DNA of 64,000 bases, from contig CM073558.1 of the NCBI GenBank assembly GCA_037074615.1, positions 4,021,501-4,085,500 on the forward strand. Reading direction: 5' to 3'. The stretch comes from Leucaena leucocephala (Eukaryota > Streptophyta > Magnoliopsida > Fabales > Fabaceae). Below the pieces are notes generated by a model. That model was not told the origin of the DNA and did not search any database. It saw only the letters and a program-made list of their open reading frames with translations. Below, piece by piece: positions 36,546-47,439 of this stretch. How positions within the stretch are numbered: position 1 is the stretch's first letter; every line of letters starts with the position of its first letter. Position numbers and translations under genes: made by a program.

Positions 36546-37442
36546 ATTTTGAAATAGTCCTTCAATTCTTAATCTGAATTAATTTGGCATTATTATTGTG
36601 CCTGAAAGATGGCAATAGTAACTTAATTATGGAAGATTTATTAGAAGTTAATTTTGTTGGGAGACTTATTTATAACTTTTTCTAATATCTTAAAGTTGCT
36701 TTTATACTTTTTTTTTCAATTTTTTATTCTTTTTTCATTCATTCATTCTTTGTTATTTTGAATTCCTATTATTATTTTGCTTCATCTATTTCTTTTTTTA
36801 ATATCCCTTGCTATAAATCTAAGTATTTTAATGTTAGTTTCATGATTGATTGTAGCTTTAGGAGAAAACTACTAATAATTTTTATCATTCAAATGATTAA
36901 AAAGGATTAAACTCATACAAGGTACACTACACACTACCAATATGAGGTCATTTATGAATATTTTTACAAGCATTTTTTAAGCTTCAAGGTGAGCCTTATT
37001 AAGAATCTATTTTTTCTAAATAAAAAAATAGATATGTCGCTATATTTCAAGCTCAAAACACTAAAACTTAATATTTGAAATTAGCATGAGGGGCCTCAAA
37101 GACTAGTATTGTTAGTGTATATATCAAATATCATTTTTTCTTGGGTTCCATGGAAAATTAATGTACCAAGAAAATGATATCCAATCAATACAATTATATT
37201 GTTGACTTCTTGAAAAACATGTTCATCTACTATTCTCTCCATTCACACATAAAAAGTCATCTTTTATATTTTTTTATATAATTATTTAATTATATTAAAT
37301 TTGAGTATTATTGAGTCTAATTAGAGATGACAAATTACTCTAGAGATATTAAAGGGGTCCATCCATGGAGTCAATAGACCTTGCATGCCTTCCTATATCA
37401 TTAATCTGTTTCATGTATCTCAACAAAACTTGAAATCATAAG

Positions 37443-37650
37443 TTACTCCTCCCATCTTAATATAATACCTATATATTTAACTAAATTAATTAAATTAAAT
37501 AAGTCAATTAATATAGTAATTTTTTTAAAAATATAATTATTTTTCTTAACTTTATCCCTCTATCTTTTACTCGATTATTGGTGAAAGAGTATTAATATAG
37601 ATAATTTAAAAAAATAGATAGATATAAAAAATAAATATTGTATTTATAAT
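37443..37650. mobile_element. Stowaway-like MITE remnant
   Basis: TA-CTCCTCCCATCTTAATATAATACC opens the segment and AT-rich arms similar to the other Stowaway-like copies follow. The right terminus is not clear. A related degraded segment lies at 39440-39715 (TCTTAATTATAACACATATTT at left, ATACTTATATTTAAGAATAAAGGGA at right). Confidence 0.35.
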
Positions 37651-39985
37651 CAAGATCAACTTCTCAATTATGTCATATATTAATAACTATATGAGTATTA
37701 TATATTTTCATAACATGTGAATGATATGATTTATTATGACTTAAGATAAAGATTTATCCATGCCTTAATTGAGAATTTAATCTTAGTTTTAAATATAAGA
37801 TATATTTTTTATATTTATTTATTTATTTTAAATTATTCCTATTGATACTCTTTTAATAATACTCAAATAAGAGAAAATTGAAGGAATTAAGAAAGATAAC
37901 TAAAGTATTTTAAAAAAAATATTATATTAATTAATTTTTTTAATCTAATTAAATTAATTAAATATATTATATATTAAGTACTAGAGAAGTATAATTTATA
38001 ATTTATTGGAATTAAATCTTATGTACACGGCTAATTAACTTAACAAGTTGCAATTGAAAAAGAGAAGGAACCTAAATAACACGAGAGAGAATGGACAGAT
38101 CAACCGTAACTTCCTCTCTGTGTGTTAGCAATTTTAATTTGGCCACAAGAGCCATGCTTTTTTGTTAACTTAGTTTTCAACTCTAATACGTAGTCAAATT
38201 CAACAATTTAATCATAATAATATTCTATTAAAATAATATATATTATGTGTAGACAAATTAAAAACAATACGAGATGCACGGGAAGGAAAGAATTTGGAGT
38301 TCATGTATCTTTGTGTGTGCACATGATTAGAGCGTAGAAATTAATGAAAGGTTTATCTTAATCCGAGGTGCAGAATCTAATCCGAATTAGAACATCCCAA
38401 AATTTAATCATCCCAGTACAAAAATAACTAACCATTTGAAAAAAAAAATTTCCATCAGACACTGTACCGTTGTTGTGGCAGTAACGCCATTTGTTTCAGT
38501 CAGTATATAATAATTTTGTAATCTCTCTCATACCCACACGAGTATGGGGATCTAAATTGTCCTCTTCCAATGAACTCATTTCTCGATATAATTAAACTAA
38601 TTAAATGAGACAGACAGAAAAGAGTTTTTGTTTTATATTTTATAAATATAATTGAATTATTTATTTATTACTTAGTCCACAGTTTCTTGCATATGGTTCA
38701 CTTGATCATCCACTGATTCAGTTTACATTCTTTGAATGCTTCGATGACTTTCAGTTTCAGCTATATATATTTATATAGTTATGTATTACCGTTAGTCTTA
38801 TTAACAGAAAATACTCACTTATGAGCAAATTTAAATTGTGACTCTTTAATTAAATAGGCATATTAATATTTAATTTAAAAAGCTGGTTGTGTTTCTCCTA
38901 ACTTGGGGTATTTAACACATTCAATTTGGAGGGTTTATTTTCCATTTTTATATTCTAAAAAAAAAAATCAGTCTACATAGAGTATCCATTGATTTTAATC
39001 GAACTACGAGTAGATCGTTTTTCTAAATCTTATAATCTAGTATTCAAACAATCAACTAATCATTCAGCCCCACAACATAGAATATTATGAGCCCTAGACC
39101 TCTACGAAGTTAGAACATTTAATTTGACTTAAGACCCATGTGGAGAGTTATTTAATTAATATAAACATATATACAAATAAAGATATTTAGTCTAACAGTG
39201 GACTAATTAGTCTAAAAAATAGAAGAACTAAGGTTCAAATCTTATTTTTATTAAAAAAGACTCTTGGGAAAATATGTTATGGCCGCAAAACTTAGATCAA
39301 ATTTAATTGGTTGTTCAAATACATAGTATTAGAATAAAAACAATTGCCATGCACCAAGTGACCTAAAGGGTTATAAAAAAAATTGCCTCGAGACCATTTG
39401 GTCTCTCGCACACCTCACAAATTTTTGCCAAACAAATGTGTTCTCTCATCTTAATTATAACACATATTTAATTAATTTAAATAGATTAAAGAGGTTAAAC
39501 AAATTTATTAATTGTAATTATTGTGTATTAATTTTGTTTAAAATATTTACTTTAATAATATAAATTTGAATTACCATTAATAGATATCTCTGTAATTATA
39601 TAAGGATATATATTAAAGAAAAATTATAATTTTAAAAGATTAAATTGATTGGGCTCTTATATTTATGATCAAATATAACTTTATCTAATACTTATATTTA
39701 AGAATAAAGGGAATATATACAAATCGTCATTAAAAGAAATTACATCCTGTGAAATAATATTTGGTGGTAGTATGAAAGAATTGATGATGAAACATACAAA
39801 CTATTTGAAAAGAAAGTGAAATAAGAGAACAAAGCTGTGTATGTATAATCCATGCATATCTTATAATTACATCCTTATCAACTTTTTTATTTTTTTTATT
39901 TCTATCTAAATATACAGTCAATTTTTTTATAAAGTAACAAAAAAATCCAAAGTGTGATAGCGAAAAGTGATGAACGTATTGAACA

Positions 39986-40013
39986 AGATAGATAGATAGA
40001 TAGATAGATAGAT
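39986..40013. repeat. (GATA)n microsatellite
   Basis: About seven uninterrupted GATA units on the plus strand. Confidence 0.93.
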
Positions 40014-41377
40014 ATGTTTTATAGGGTTTGGGGGAAGACAAGGTGGGATTGAACATTATTGATGGATATGTTAACTGTTAGTGAAGAAGAATAGCCATGT
40101 GAGTTAATCTGAGAACTGAAATTCAGAAATCTAAAACCCTAGCTTAGCTTGTACAAGAGGAGGACGAAGAAGGATAGAGGTAGCTAAGCTAGCTACCTGG
40201 GTCTAGGTTGTATAATTTGAAGTAAAACTAGGGACCACTGTGTCTTGAATTTGCATCCTCTTTCGGGCGAACAGGGAATTTTAGCCTTTGAGTTTTGTTA
40301 GGTCTTATCTATTTCTTTCTTCTTTTGCTTTCAGTTTCAAAGGGTCCATTTTTATGCCTTTGTCTTGTGATTGGTGCATGGCTCTCTCATCTCTGCAACT
40401 TGTAAACCAGAATCCCCCTTCTTGGTAATACATTCATTCACTTTAGTTTTCCACTGTATGATTCTGGTCTATTTGTTTTTCCTGTTCCTTTTCAAACATT
40501 TGTATGATCTTCCCACATTAATTGAACAGTGTCTTGTATTCTTTTCATTGGCCTATATTATTGCTAACTAGCTATAATTGATCGAGCCAGACGAACCCAA
40601 TGTTTTTCCTTCGTTTTTTTTAATTATTTGAATATTAATGAAACAATTGTAATATCATTAATTCAAATAATAGATTAGAAGGAGAGCTTTGTGCCGCAAT
40701 AATGTTATAACCATGTGTGACCTATCTCTCCCTATTTGGTAAGAGCCTTGTACATTGGACTACTCATTATTAATTCAAATAATATATCGAGAATTGATAA
40801 AACTTAATTTACTCATTTAATCATATTTATAAATTACTTTTAATATATTTTATAAAAATAATTTAAATTTTATTAACTTTATCTTTAAATTTAATAAATT
40901 TTTAACTTTATTTTTATTAAATACGTATTATACCCACGAAATAAAATTAACACTAACAAATTAGGTATAAAATCATATATTCATATAAAAAAATATTTTT
41001 TATATATTTATTATTTTTAACTAATTTTAACGGTCATTTTAAACAGAATTAATAATTTAATTATTTAGTATCACTAAAAGAATATTGGCTAGTTATTTTT
41101 GGAGGGAGTGACTATTATTGTATATATAGTTTGTTGAAGGCATTAATTTAAATTTATAATCACCATCTAGAAGAATACAGATAATTAGTACATTCTTAAG
41201 TAATTAATTAGATAAGAGGCAATTGATCATGATGCAAGACGTATTTTAATTATTTGGAATAAGAATGATAATGGTTTTTGGCACAAAATGAATGATTAAG
41301 CATCTCTTCATTGTGTTTTAGACTTTCACTACATCAATGATTGATCTTTGTTCCTTTCTTTCTTTTTCCTCCTCTTT

Positions 41378-41420
<43 letters not shown>
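41378..41420. repeat. (TA)n microsatellite
   Basis: An uninterrupted run of TA dinucleotides of about 43 bp, preceding a short stretch with no other recognisable content. Confidence 0.9.
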
Positions 41421-41422
<2 letters not shown>

Positions 41423-42039
41423 TTTCTTCATCACACAAGAATTGGGTACACGGATCTAATCGATATTTTTGACTAAGTAAAGAAAACAAAACAAAAGGCG
41501 TTCATCACTTTATAAAGCTAATTTCTTAAACAAATAAAACTCCATGGCAATCAAAGCAATTAAGGAAAGCATGAAAGTTATGCTTAGTGCAAACATTCAA
41601 AAAGTCTCATCTTTTTCCACTTTTTTTTTTAATGTTCACTTAAAAAATGATATTTTATGCGAAAAATCAAAGAGAAAATTGCTAAAGAATTCCCCTTAGT
41701 ACCATAATTTTTTTTTATGGACCAACAAGTGCACCTTATCTCTACGGGAATAACTCTTTCTTAACTGTACATGTAAATATTTCTGTCTTGTCTCTAGAAT
41801 TAATATGTCTGTAACTCGTTTTTAGTTTTATATAATTTATTTGTAATTATTTTAAAAAAAAATTAAAACAGAAGATATTCACAAATATTTAAAGAAACTT
41901 ACAAAAGAGATCATTTGCTTTAGTGAGTTACCTTCGCTGTTTTTTCAAACAAATTTAAGGTATTTTTAATTATTTTTTAAATCAAAATATTTTGCTTAAA
42001 GTCATGATTCTGCTTTTTTTTTTTTTTACTTTTTAGCGT

Positions 42040-42430
42040 CAGAGTGTGAATGAATATGAAAGCGAGGCGGCAGCATATAGTGAACGTACAAATGGAAGCG
42101 AAGATCACGGACGATGAAGTGATTGGGGAAGTGAAGAGAGGAAGGGGAAGAAGGGGACTGACACGTGTCGGTGGGAGGGGAACCTATGCCTAGGAACCGA
42201 CCGACAAAGGGACAAGGGCACATGGGTGGAGGGTAGGGCCCACAGAGAGAACTTGGAGTTAATTTAGAAGCACATGGACTCCGCATAAAGTTGACCTGTA
42301 CTTGGACACCTGAGACATGTGGACCCCACCTGTCCCCACCACTTTAACTGCTTTTACCGTCACCCTTCACACACGCTGCGCACGAGCTCATTGACGATGA
42401 CACCACCCTCTAGCTAGCTGCCTACCTTCC
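42040..42430 (+). promoter_or_regulatory. GC-rich island with auxin-response-type motifs upstream of the IAA15-like gene
   Basis: This 390-bp island is far richer in G+C than its flanks. It holds TGTCGG at 42166-42171 and its inverse CCGACA at 42201-42206 (the high-affinity ARF-binding hexamer) and a G-box-like CACGTG at 42162-42167 overlapping the first. It also holds GAGACA (TGTCTC inverted) at 42312-42317 and several GGACA/TGTCC cores. It lies about 1.2-1.5 kb before the start codon of a gene family that is typically auxin-induced through ARFs. The hexamer pair is 29 bp apart, not the 7-8 bp of the best-bound ARF dimer sites. A distal enhancer is inferred. Confidence 0.45.
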
Positions 42431-43430
42431 CCATCTTTTTCTTTTTTATTCTTTCCCACCCTTTCTTTTCTATATCTCAATTGCACTAAAAAAATATAGA
42501 TCATGATAAATTACTAAAACGAAGTCATTTGTTAAATATTTTCAATTTCTATTATTATTATTATTATAAAATTTAAGAGTAGTACTGTTGGTTTAATACA
42601 ATAAATTTTTATGAATTTTAATTTTAGTTTTTTAAATTTTAAATAATAAATTTTATTTTCTCAAGAGATAAAAATTATTTAAATTTTTATTAAATTACTA
42701 ATTAATATTTTAGATAAAAATTTAAAAAATAAAAAACGTATAAATTAAAATAAAAAATTGAGAGAATAAAAATTATATTAATTTAATATTATTAGATTTT
42801 AAAACAATTTTGCAGCTGGAGTCCGTACTAGAGAAGAGCGCCAGTATATTAATAGCTTCAATTTTCTAAATGCTCAACTTGCTCAGGAACACGGTAATAT
42901 GGGTGGCTTTATTTAATAGTATTAATGTCACATCAATAAAATATAAAATTTTAAGAATTAACATTTTAAATGGAATAAAATATTGAGTGGAAAAATAACA
43001 AGAAAAATGTATAAAACTAAAACTAAAACTAATTAAAAATGTATATATGGATCTGAAATGAACTTAACTAAAAAATTCCTTTTAAGTAGATTTAAATTTT
43101 GGTCTTGGAATCATTCACCACATCTAAAACATTTAATAGAGCATCAATAACCAAAATTAAAAAATATATATATAACCGTTTTAATTAGTTTTTATATTTT
43201 AAAAAATATATAATATTTAAAAAGGAAAAAGAAATTATGATACAACGACACTAACACAGGAGGTTTCGTAGGCAAGGGCAATGGCCATGCATCCGAACAA
43301 GCACATCATGATGCAGAATTATAGGGTAGGGTGGGTAATGCTGCGCTTTGGCGGTGATAGAGCCACCCATGGAGGCCCAAACTCTCAAGCAATCACATCA
43401 ACTTCACCCGCAAACGCTTTCCCCCACTCC

Positions 43431-43515
43431 CACGTGTCTCCTCTTCGTTGGTCCATCCCCCTCCCTCCTCTCACTCTCTTTATAAAACACCCCCCTCTCT
43501 CTCTCTGCCACACGG
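43431..43515 (+). promoter_or_regulatory. Core promoter of the IAA15-like gene: G-box, TGTCTC, TATA
   Basis: CACGTG at 43431-43436 overlaps TGTCTC at 43435-43440, the canonical auxin-response element next to a G-box coupling site. TATAAAA is at 43481-43487. A pyrimidine-rich initiator (CTCTCTCTCTC) follows, so transcription likely starts near 43510, about 95 bp before the ATG. Confidence 0.65.
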
Positions 43516-43607
43516 TCATCGCCCTTCTCTGTTAACGTTTTAATTTCTCAGCTACCCTCTCTCGCAGATCCTACCCAAGATATTTCTACGTCGTCAAACC
43601 AAGCCAC

Positions 43608-44476
43608 ATGTCTTCGGAGAATCATCAACCGGACGATATCGCCATTGAGCTCAACTTCAACGACACCGAGCTCACCCTGGGCCTTCCCGGCTCTAAAACA
43701 GGTTCAAAACGTGGATTCTCCCACACAGCCACCAACAATAATGGCCATGCCTCAGCTACATCTTCTAAATCTCCCCCACAAAAGTGAGTATAATGACAAC
43801 AACAAAATCCGATTATTCTCTGTTATCCTTTTGAGTTGATTTCCTGATTATGATATTATTGATGGCGACGGCGCAGGGCACAGATGGTGGGGTGGCCGCC
43901 GGTGAGGGCGAGCAGAAAGAGCGTGATGAAGAAATGCAAGTACGTGAAGGTAGCAGTGGACGGAGCTCCATATCTCAGAAAAGTAGATCTTGATATGTAT
44001 CAGAGTTATGAGGAACTCCTAAGCTCCTTAGAAACCATGTTCAGCTGCTTAACCATCCGTACGTATTATATATATATATATATATATATTCTTGGATCCA
44101 TCTCTGAGAAGTTTTTAAATTCTGTGTCGATGATGTAGAAGGAGGGGTGATTTAGTCTTTTTATGTGGATTATAGTTACAGGCAATGATTTGAATCAGAA
44201 AGAGAATGGTGGAAAGAATAATGGAAGCGAATACATACCAACCTATGAGGACAAAGATGGTGACTGGATGATGGTCGGAGATGTCCCCTGGAAGTAAGAT
44301 TAACTATGAATTATATGGATTATGAAAGAGAATATATTACTAACTAATACTCGTAATTCTCATTTAATTAATTATTGGATTTATACAGCATGTTTGTTGA
44401 ATCCTGCAAGAGAATACGGTTGATGATGAGCTCAGAGGCCACTGCTGGGTTAGGTGCGAGAAGAGGTTCAAAGTGA
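43608..44476 (+). CDS. Aux/IAA auxin-responsive repressor, IAA15-like
   Basis: Exons 43608-43783, 43877-44058, 44182-44293 and 44389-44476 (TGA 44474-44476) join to 185 residues. Domain I is LTLGLP at 22-27 (EAR motif, TOPLESS binding). A KR step is near residue 34. Domain II is MVGWPPV at 62-68, the TIR1/AFB auxin degron. The PB1 domain begins at YVKV (81-84) and carries the OPCA motif YEDKDGDW at 141-148. TELTLGLPG, WPPVRASRK, YLRKVDLDMY and FVESCKRIRLM resemble IAA15 and the IAA7/14/16/17 group (from memory). Compared with IAA14/17 the I-II linker is short and the C-terminal SV40-type nuclear signal is reduced to ARRGSK. The gene is 7.8 kb downstream of the IAA19-like gene on the same strand; tandem or paired Aux/IAA genes of two subclades are known in plants. 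Confidence 0.93.
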
Positions 44477-44814
44477 AGAACTAATCTATCTCATGAGTGA
44501 TGATGTACAGAGGCTTCGGTTGGTTGGTTGGTTCAAGAGATAATGAATTAGGAAGAAATATTAATTAAGAAGAAGCGTCATTAGTATAATCAATTAAAGG
44601 AATAAAAGAGAGGGAGATTTTCTGGTCTGTAAATGGATGATGATGATAATTCTGTCCTCGATCTGGTTTTTGTACTCTGCGTAATACAAATACGATTTTG
44701 AGATCTATAATTACAATTTTTGTAATCCTTAATTAATTACAAATCATCATCTCACTTTTTTCATTGTCTGAGATCTATAAATTCCTTTTCACAAGTTATT
44801 CAAACTTCACAACT

Positions 44815-45001
44815 TTTTTTTGGTTAATTACCCGATTTACATAAGTTTTGTATTGACTACATCTAGATTTGACCCGCGTCACGCACTTGGTTATAGTGGA
44901 TGAGTCTCCTAATAGAGATTTTTTACATACGCTAAAGTTTGAACTTGAGACCTCGTTTAAGCGATATCGAGCCGCTTATTACTTAAACCAACCCTATTGA
45001 T
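44815..45001 (-). mobile_element. tRNA-derived SINE with 17-bp target duplication, just 3' of the IAA15-like gene
   Basis: The perfect direct repeat ATTCAAACTTCACAACT lies at 44798-44814 and 45002-45018, flanking exactly this 187-bp insert. On the minus strand the insert starts with a tRNA-like head. An A-box-like stretch (GGTTTAAGTAATAAGCGG) and a B-box-like AAGTTCAAACTTTA lie at the usual spacing, and the insert ends in poly-A (plus-strand T8 at 44815-44822). Long target duplication, pol III boxes and an A tail together define a SINE. Confidence 0.83.
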
Positions 45002-45018
45002 ATTCAAACTTCACAACT

Positions 45019-46924
45019 GTATCTTTGCACATTTTATTTTCTGGTGATGTATGGAAAAGAAAGGCTGATCCAATATTCGGATATTACTCCTATGTATTTT
45101 TGTCAACAATTTGGCTCTATTGTGTTTTCTATCTCAAAATTTTCACCCTGTGGAAGAAACCCATTGTCAGATTCGACTATTCTCACAAATCCAAAACTTA
45201 CTTAGCAATTGTTTTTTTCATTACTTGACATGCATCCTTCTAGCAAATCCCATAGGAGGTACCTTACTCCTTAAGCATAACTATCCTCTTATTAATTATT
45301 TGAGATAATTCTATTTAAAATAATATTGAGCACAAGACACTTCTCTAAGTGAAAATTTATAAATCTTAATTCACTTTTTTTTATAAATAAAAATTTATGT
45401 AGGCTAGACACTAATCTCCTACTAAGATTAGGGTACAGTTCCAATGCCTATGAGATATAAGCCTATTTTTTATTATTTGTACAAACTTTCATTAATAAGA
45501 TTAATCTTTTTTATTAGACTCAATTTTAGATATAAGCCCATTAAATAGTATTTCAGATATAATTACATATAATAGGAAAATATATATACTTAAAAAAAAG
45601 AAGAGGCATATGATGTATTTAAAATTAAAAATGAAATTAAGATGAAAATTTTAAAATATATTTTAGGGGTTAAACAGGTTAAAGAGTCGAAATTCCTCCT
45701 GAAAATAATCGTCAAATTTACGCAAAAATGAAAAAGTGTAATTTCACATGACAAAAGAAGGAGGAGAAACTGGGGATTTCACATCATGAGATTATGCGAA
45801 AATTACTCATTAGCCCTGGATATGAAAATTTAATATAAATAGATCCGGAATTTGCTTTAATACTGATAAATTTTAAAGAACTTAACATTTATCAATTGAG
45901 CCATGTTATTTACAAGATAATTTTAAAATTTATAAGTGAAACTTTTATATTTATAAGTCAAATTGCATCATTTATAAATCAAATGTATATATATATTTTT
46001 CTTAGTTATCCGAAGAAACATAGGATTTAATAAAAAAAGAAAGGAATCTACAGTTTGGATCCATTTTGATTAATCAATCTAAATAAAAATAGCACCTGCT
46101 AACCAATACCACTTTAGTATAACGAAAAAAGTTGATCTCTCGCAATATAATAAACTAATAGTCAAATCCTTACTATAAACAGTATTCATATCTAGTGCAC
46201 AACATTATTACAAATAAGATTAATCTCAATAAAAAGATAAATACTTAACAAACAAAAATTTGCACTATCTAACTCGCTCCTAACAAAAATTGCACCAGCT
46301 CCTTCTAAATCTACCTCTCTCTCTCTCTCTCTCTCTTCAATTTCATGCTTCATCATTGTTTATAGTATGGGTTTGGATTGACATTTTAAAGCCCACAATC
46401 TAGCTTTTCAATCATAAGTTTACAATTTATAAGATAAATATATGAGTTTTATCTCAATTGACATAAACATAATTATCAATCACAAATTCAAACAAGTACC
46501 ATTCCTTTGGTTGGCTCCTTTTCCAAGTCATGTGCCAAAAATTACTAGAAAATTTTGTCCAACTATATATAGCAAATACAAAGCCCTAGTTGCCAATTAC
46601 CAATATTGTTCTTAGGAGCCCCTCCTATATATTGCAAGGTATTTTAAAAAAAATGAGTTGCATTATTTACAGTTTGTGAACAATATTAATTACTTTTTTA
46701 TATATATAGATATTAATAATATTGATATTGATTTAGTTAAAACCAAATATACTCTGTACATATACAAAAAGCAGAGTAATATACACAGACTGATCTCTGT
46801 TGATGAAGAAACTAACTAATGCCTGGAAGGATAGGCCAATCCTGTCTAAGAAATGAAAAAATACGGGAAAATTACAAAGAACTCCCAAGTAAGAAAACTG
46901 ATTGCTTATAATACTCCAAAAATT
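45019..46924. other. AT-rich spacer without a supported gene
   Basis: No conserved coding or RNA gene was found. Short (CT)n occurs at 46315-46335. The 65-68-codon frames near 45025-45308 have no recognisable domain and no gene context. Confidence 0.55.
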
Positions 46925-47335
46925 ATGACTAATAGATCCCTTGAAGAACTTGCATGAAAGCCCACAGAATAAATTATGTAAAAGAGTTTAACTTGCAAAT
47001 GTTGGGAGAGGATTTGTAAATCACCACAGGATGAAAAAAATTCCATTAAGTCCAACTCTAATATTTGCAAGTCAAACCGAGAAATTTACAATTTATCCCT
47101 TTTTTTTTTTGGCACAAGTTCTTACTAATAGGTCTCTTGAAGAGCTTGTGCAAGAAAAGAAACACAAACGATAAGTTGTAAAATATTGGAAGAGGACTCG
47201 TAAATCACCGCAGGACGAAAAAAAAATTGCATTAGTCCTGCTCCAATATTTGCGAGTTAAATCAAGAAATCTACAACTTATCCTATGTGGCTTTTCTTCT
47301 TCTTGCACAAGTTCTTTATATAATAACTCAATTTT
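46925..47335. mobile_element. Two head-to-tail foldback MITEs (family B, copies 2 and 3)
   Basis: Two related units lie side by side, 46925-47118 and 47119-47335. Shared blocks in order are ACTAATAG.TC.CTTGAAGA.CTTG, TGTAAATCACC.CAGGA.GAAAAA, CCAATATTTG-like and ACAAGTTCTT. Each unit folds back on itself. In the second, GATAAGTTGTA / TACAACTTATCC and GCAGGAC / GTCCTGC are inverted arms, and the ends AAGAGCTTGTGCAAGAA / TTCTTGCACAAGTTCTT are terminal inverted repeats. A third copy is at 36325-36545. Confidence 0.6.
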
Positions 47336-47439
47336 AAAGGACTAGCTAGTAATTAATTTCCTTACCTACAATTTCTCTGTAATTTTCCCGAAAACTAATC
47401 CCACAACACAAATGAAATGATCTGCCACTAAAGGGTTAC

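Larger units (their letters stand above)
35829..42030. other. Long gene-free spacer between the two Aux/IAA genes
   Basis: No coding exon with family similarity is seen. Contents: Aux/IAA 3' UTR to about 36150, a foldback element at 36325-36545, MITE-like sequence at 37443-37650 and 39440-39715, a (GATA)n run, and a moderately GC-richer stretch at 40080-40420. That stretch has an AAACCCTA telo-box (about 40133) and intron-like borders; I cannot assign a gene to it. Confidence 0.55.

Noticed and set aside
40080..40420. Possible microRNA precursor
   Set aside because: A small dyad is present, but no match to any conserved plant microRNA I can recall and no long precursor stem by eye.
42026..42286. 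86-codon minus-strand frame in the GC-rich island
   Set aside because: Pro/Ser/Cys-rich composition follows from GC content. No splice context or known domain; promoter interpretation preferred.
44880..44990. Possible tRNA gene from the B-box-like AAGTTCAAACTT
   Set aside because: There is no cloverleaf. The 17-bp target duplication and A-tail show a SINE.
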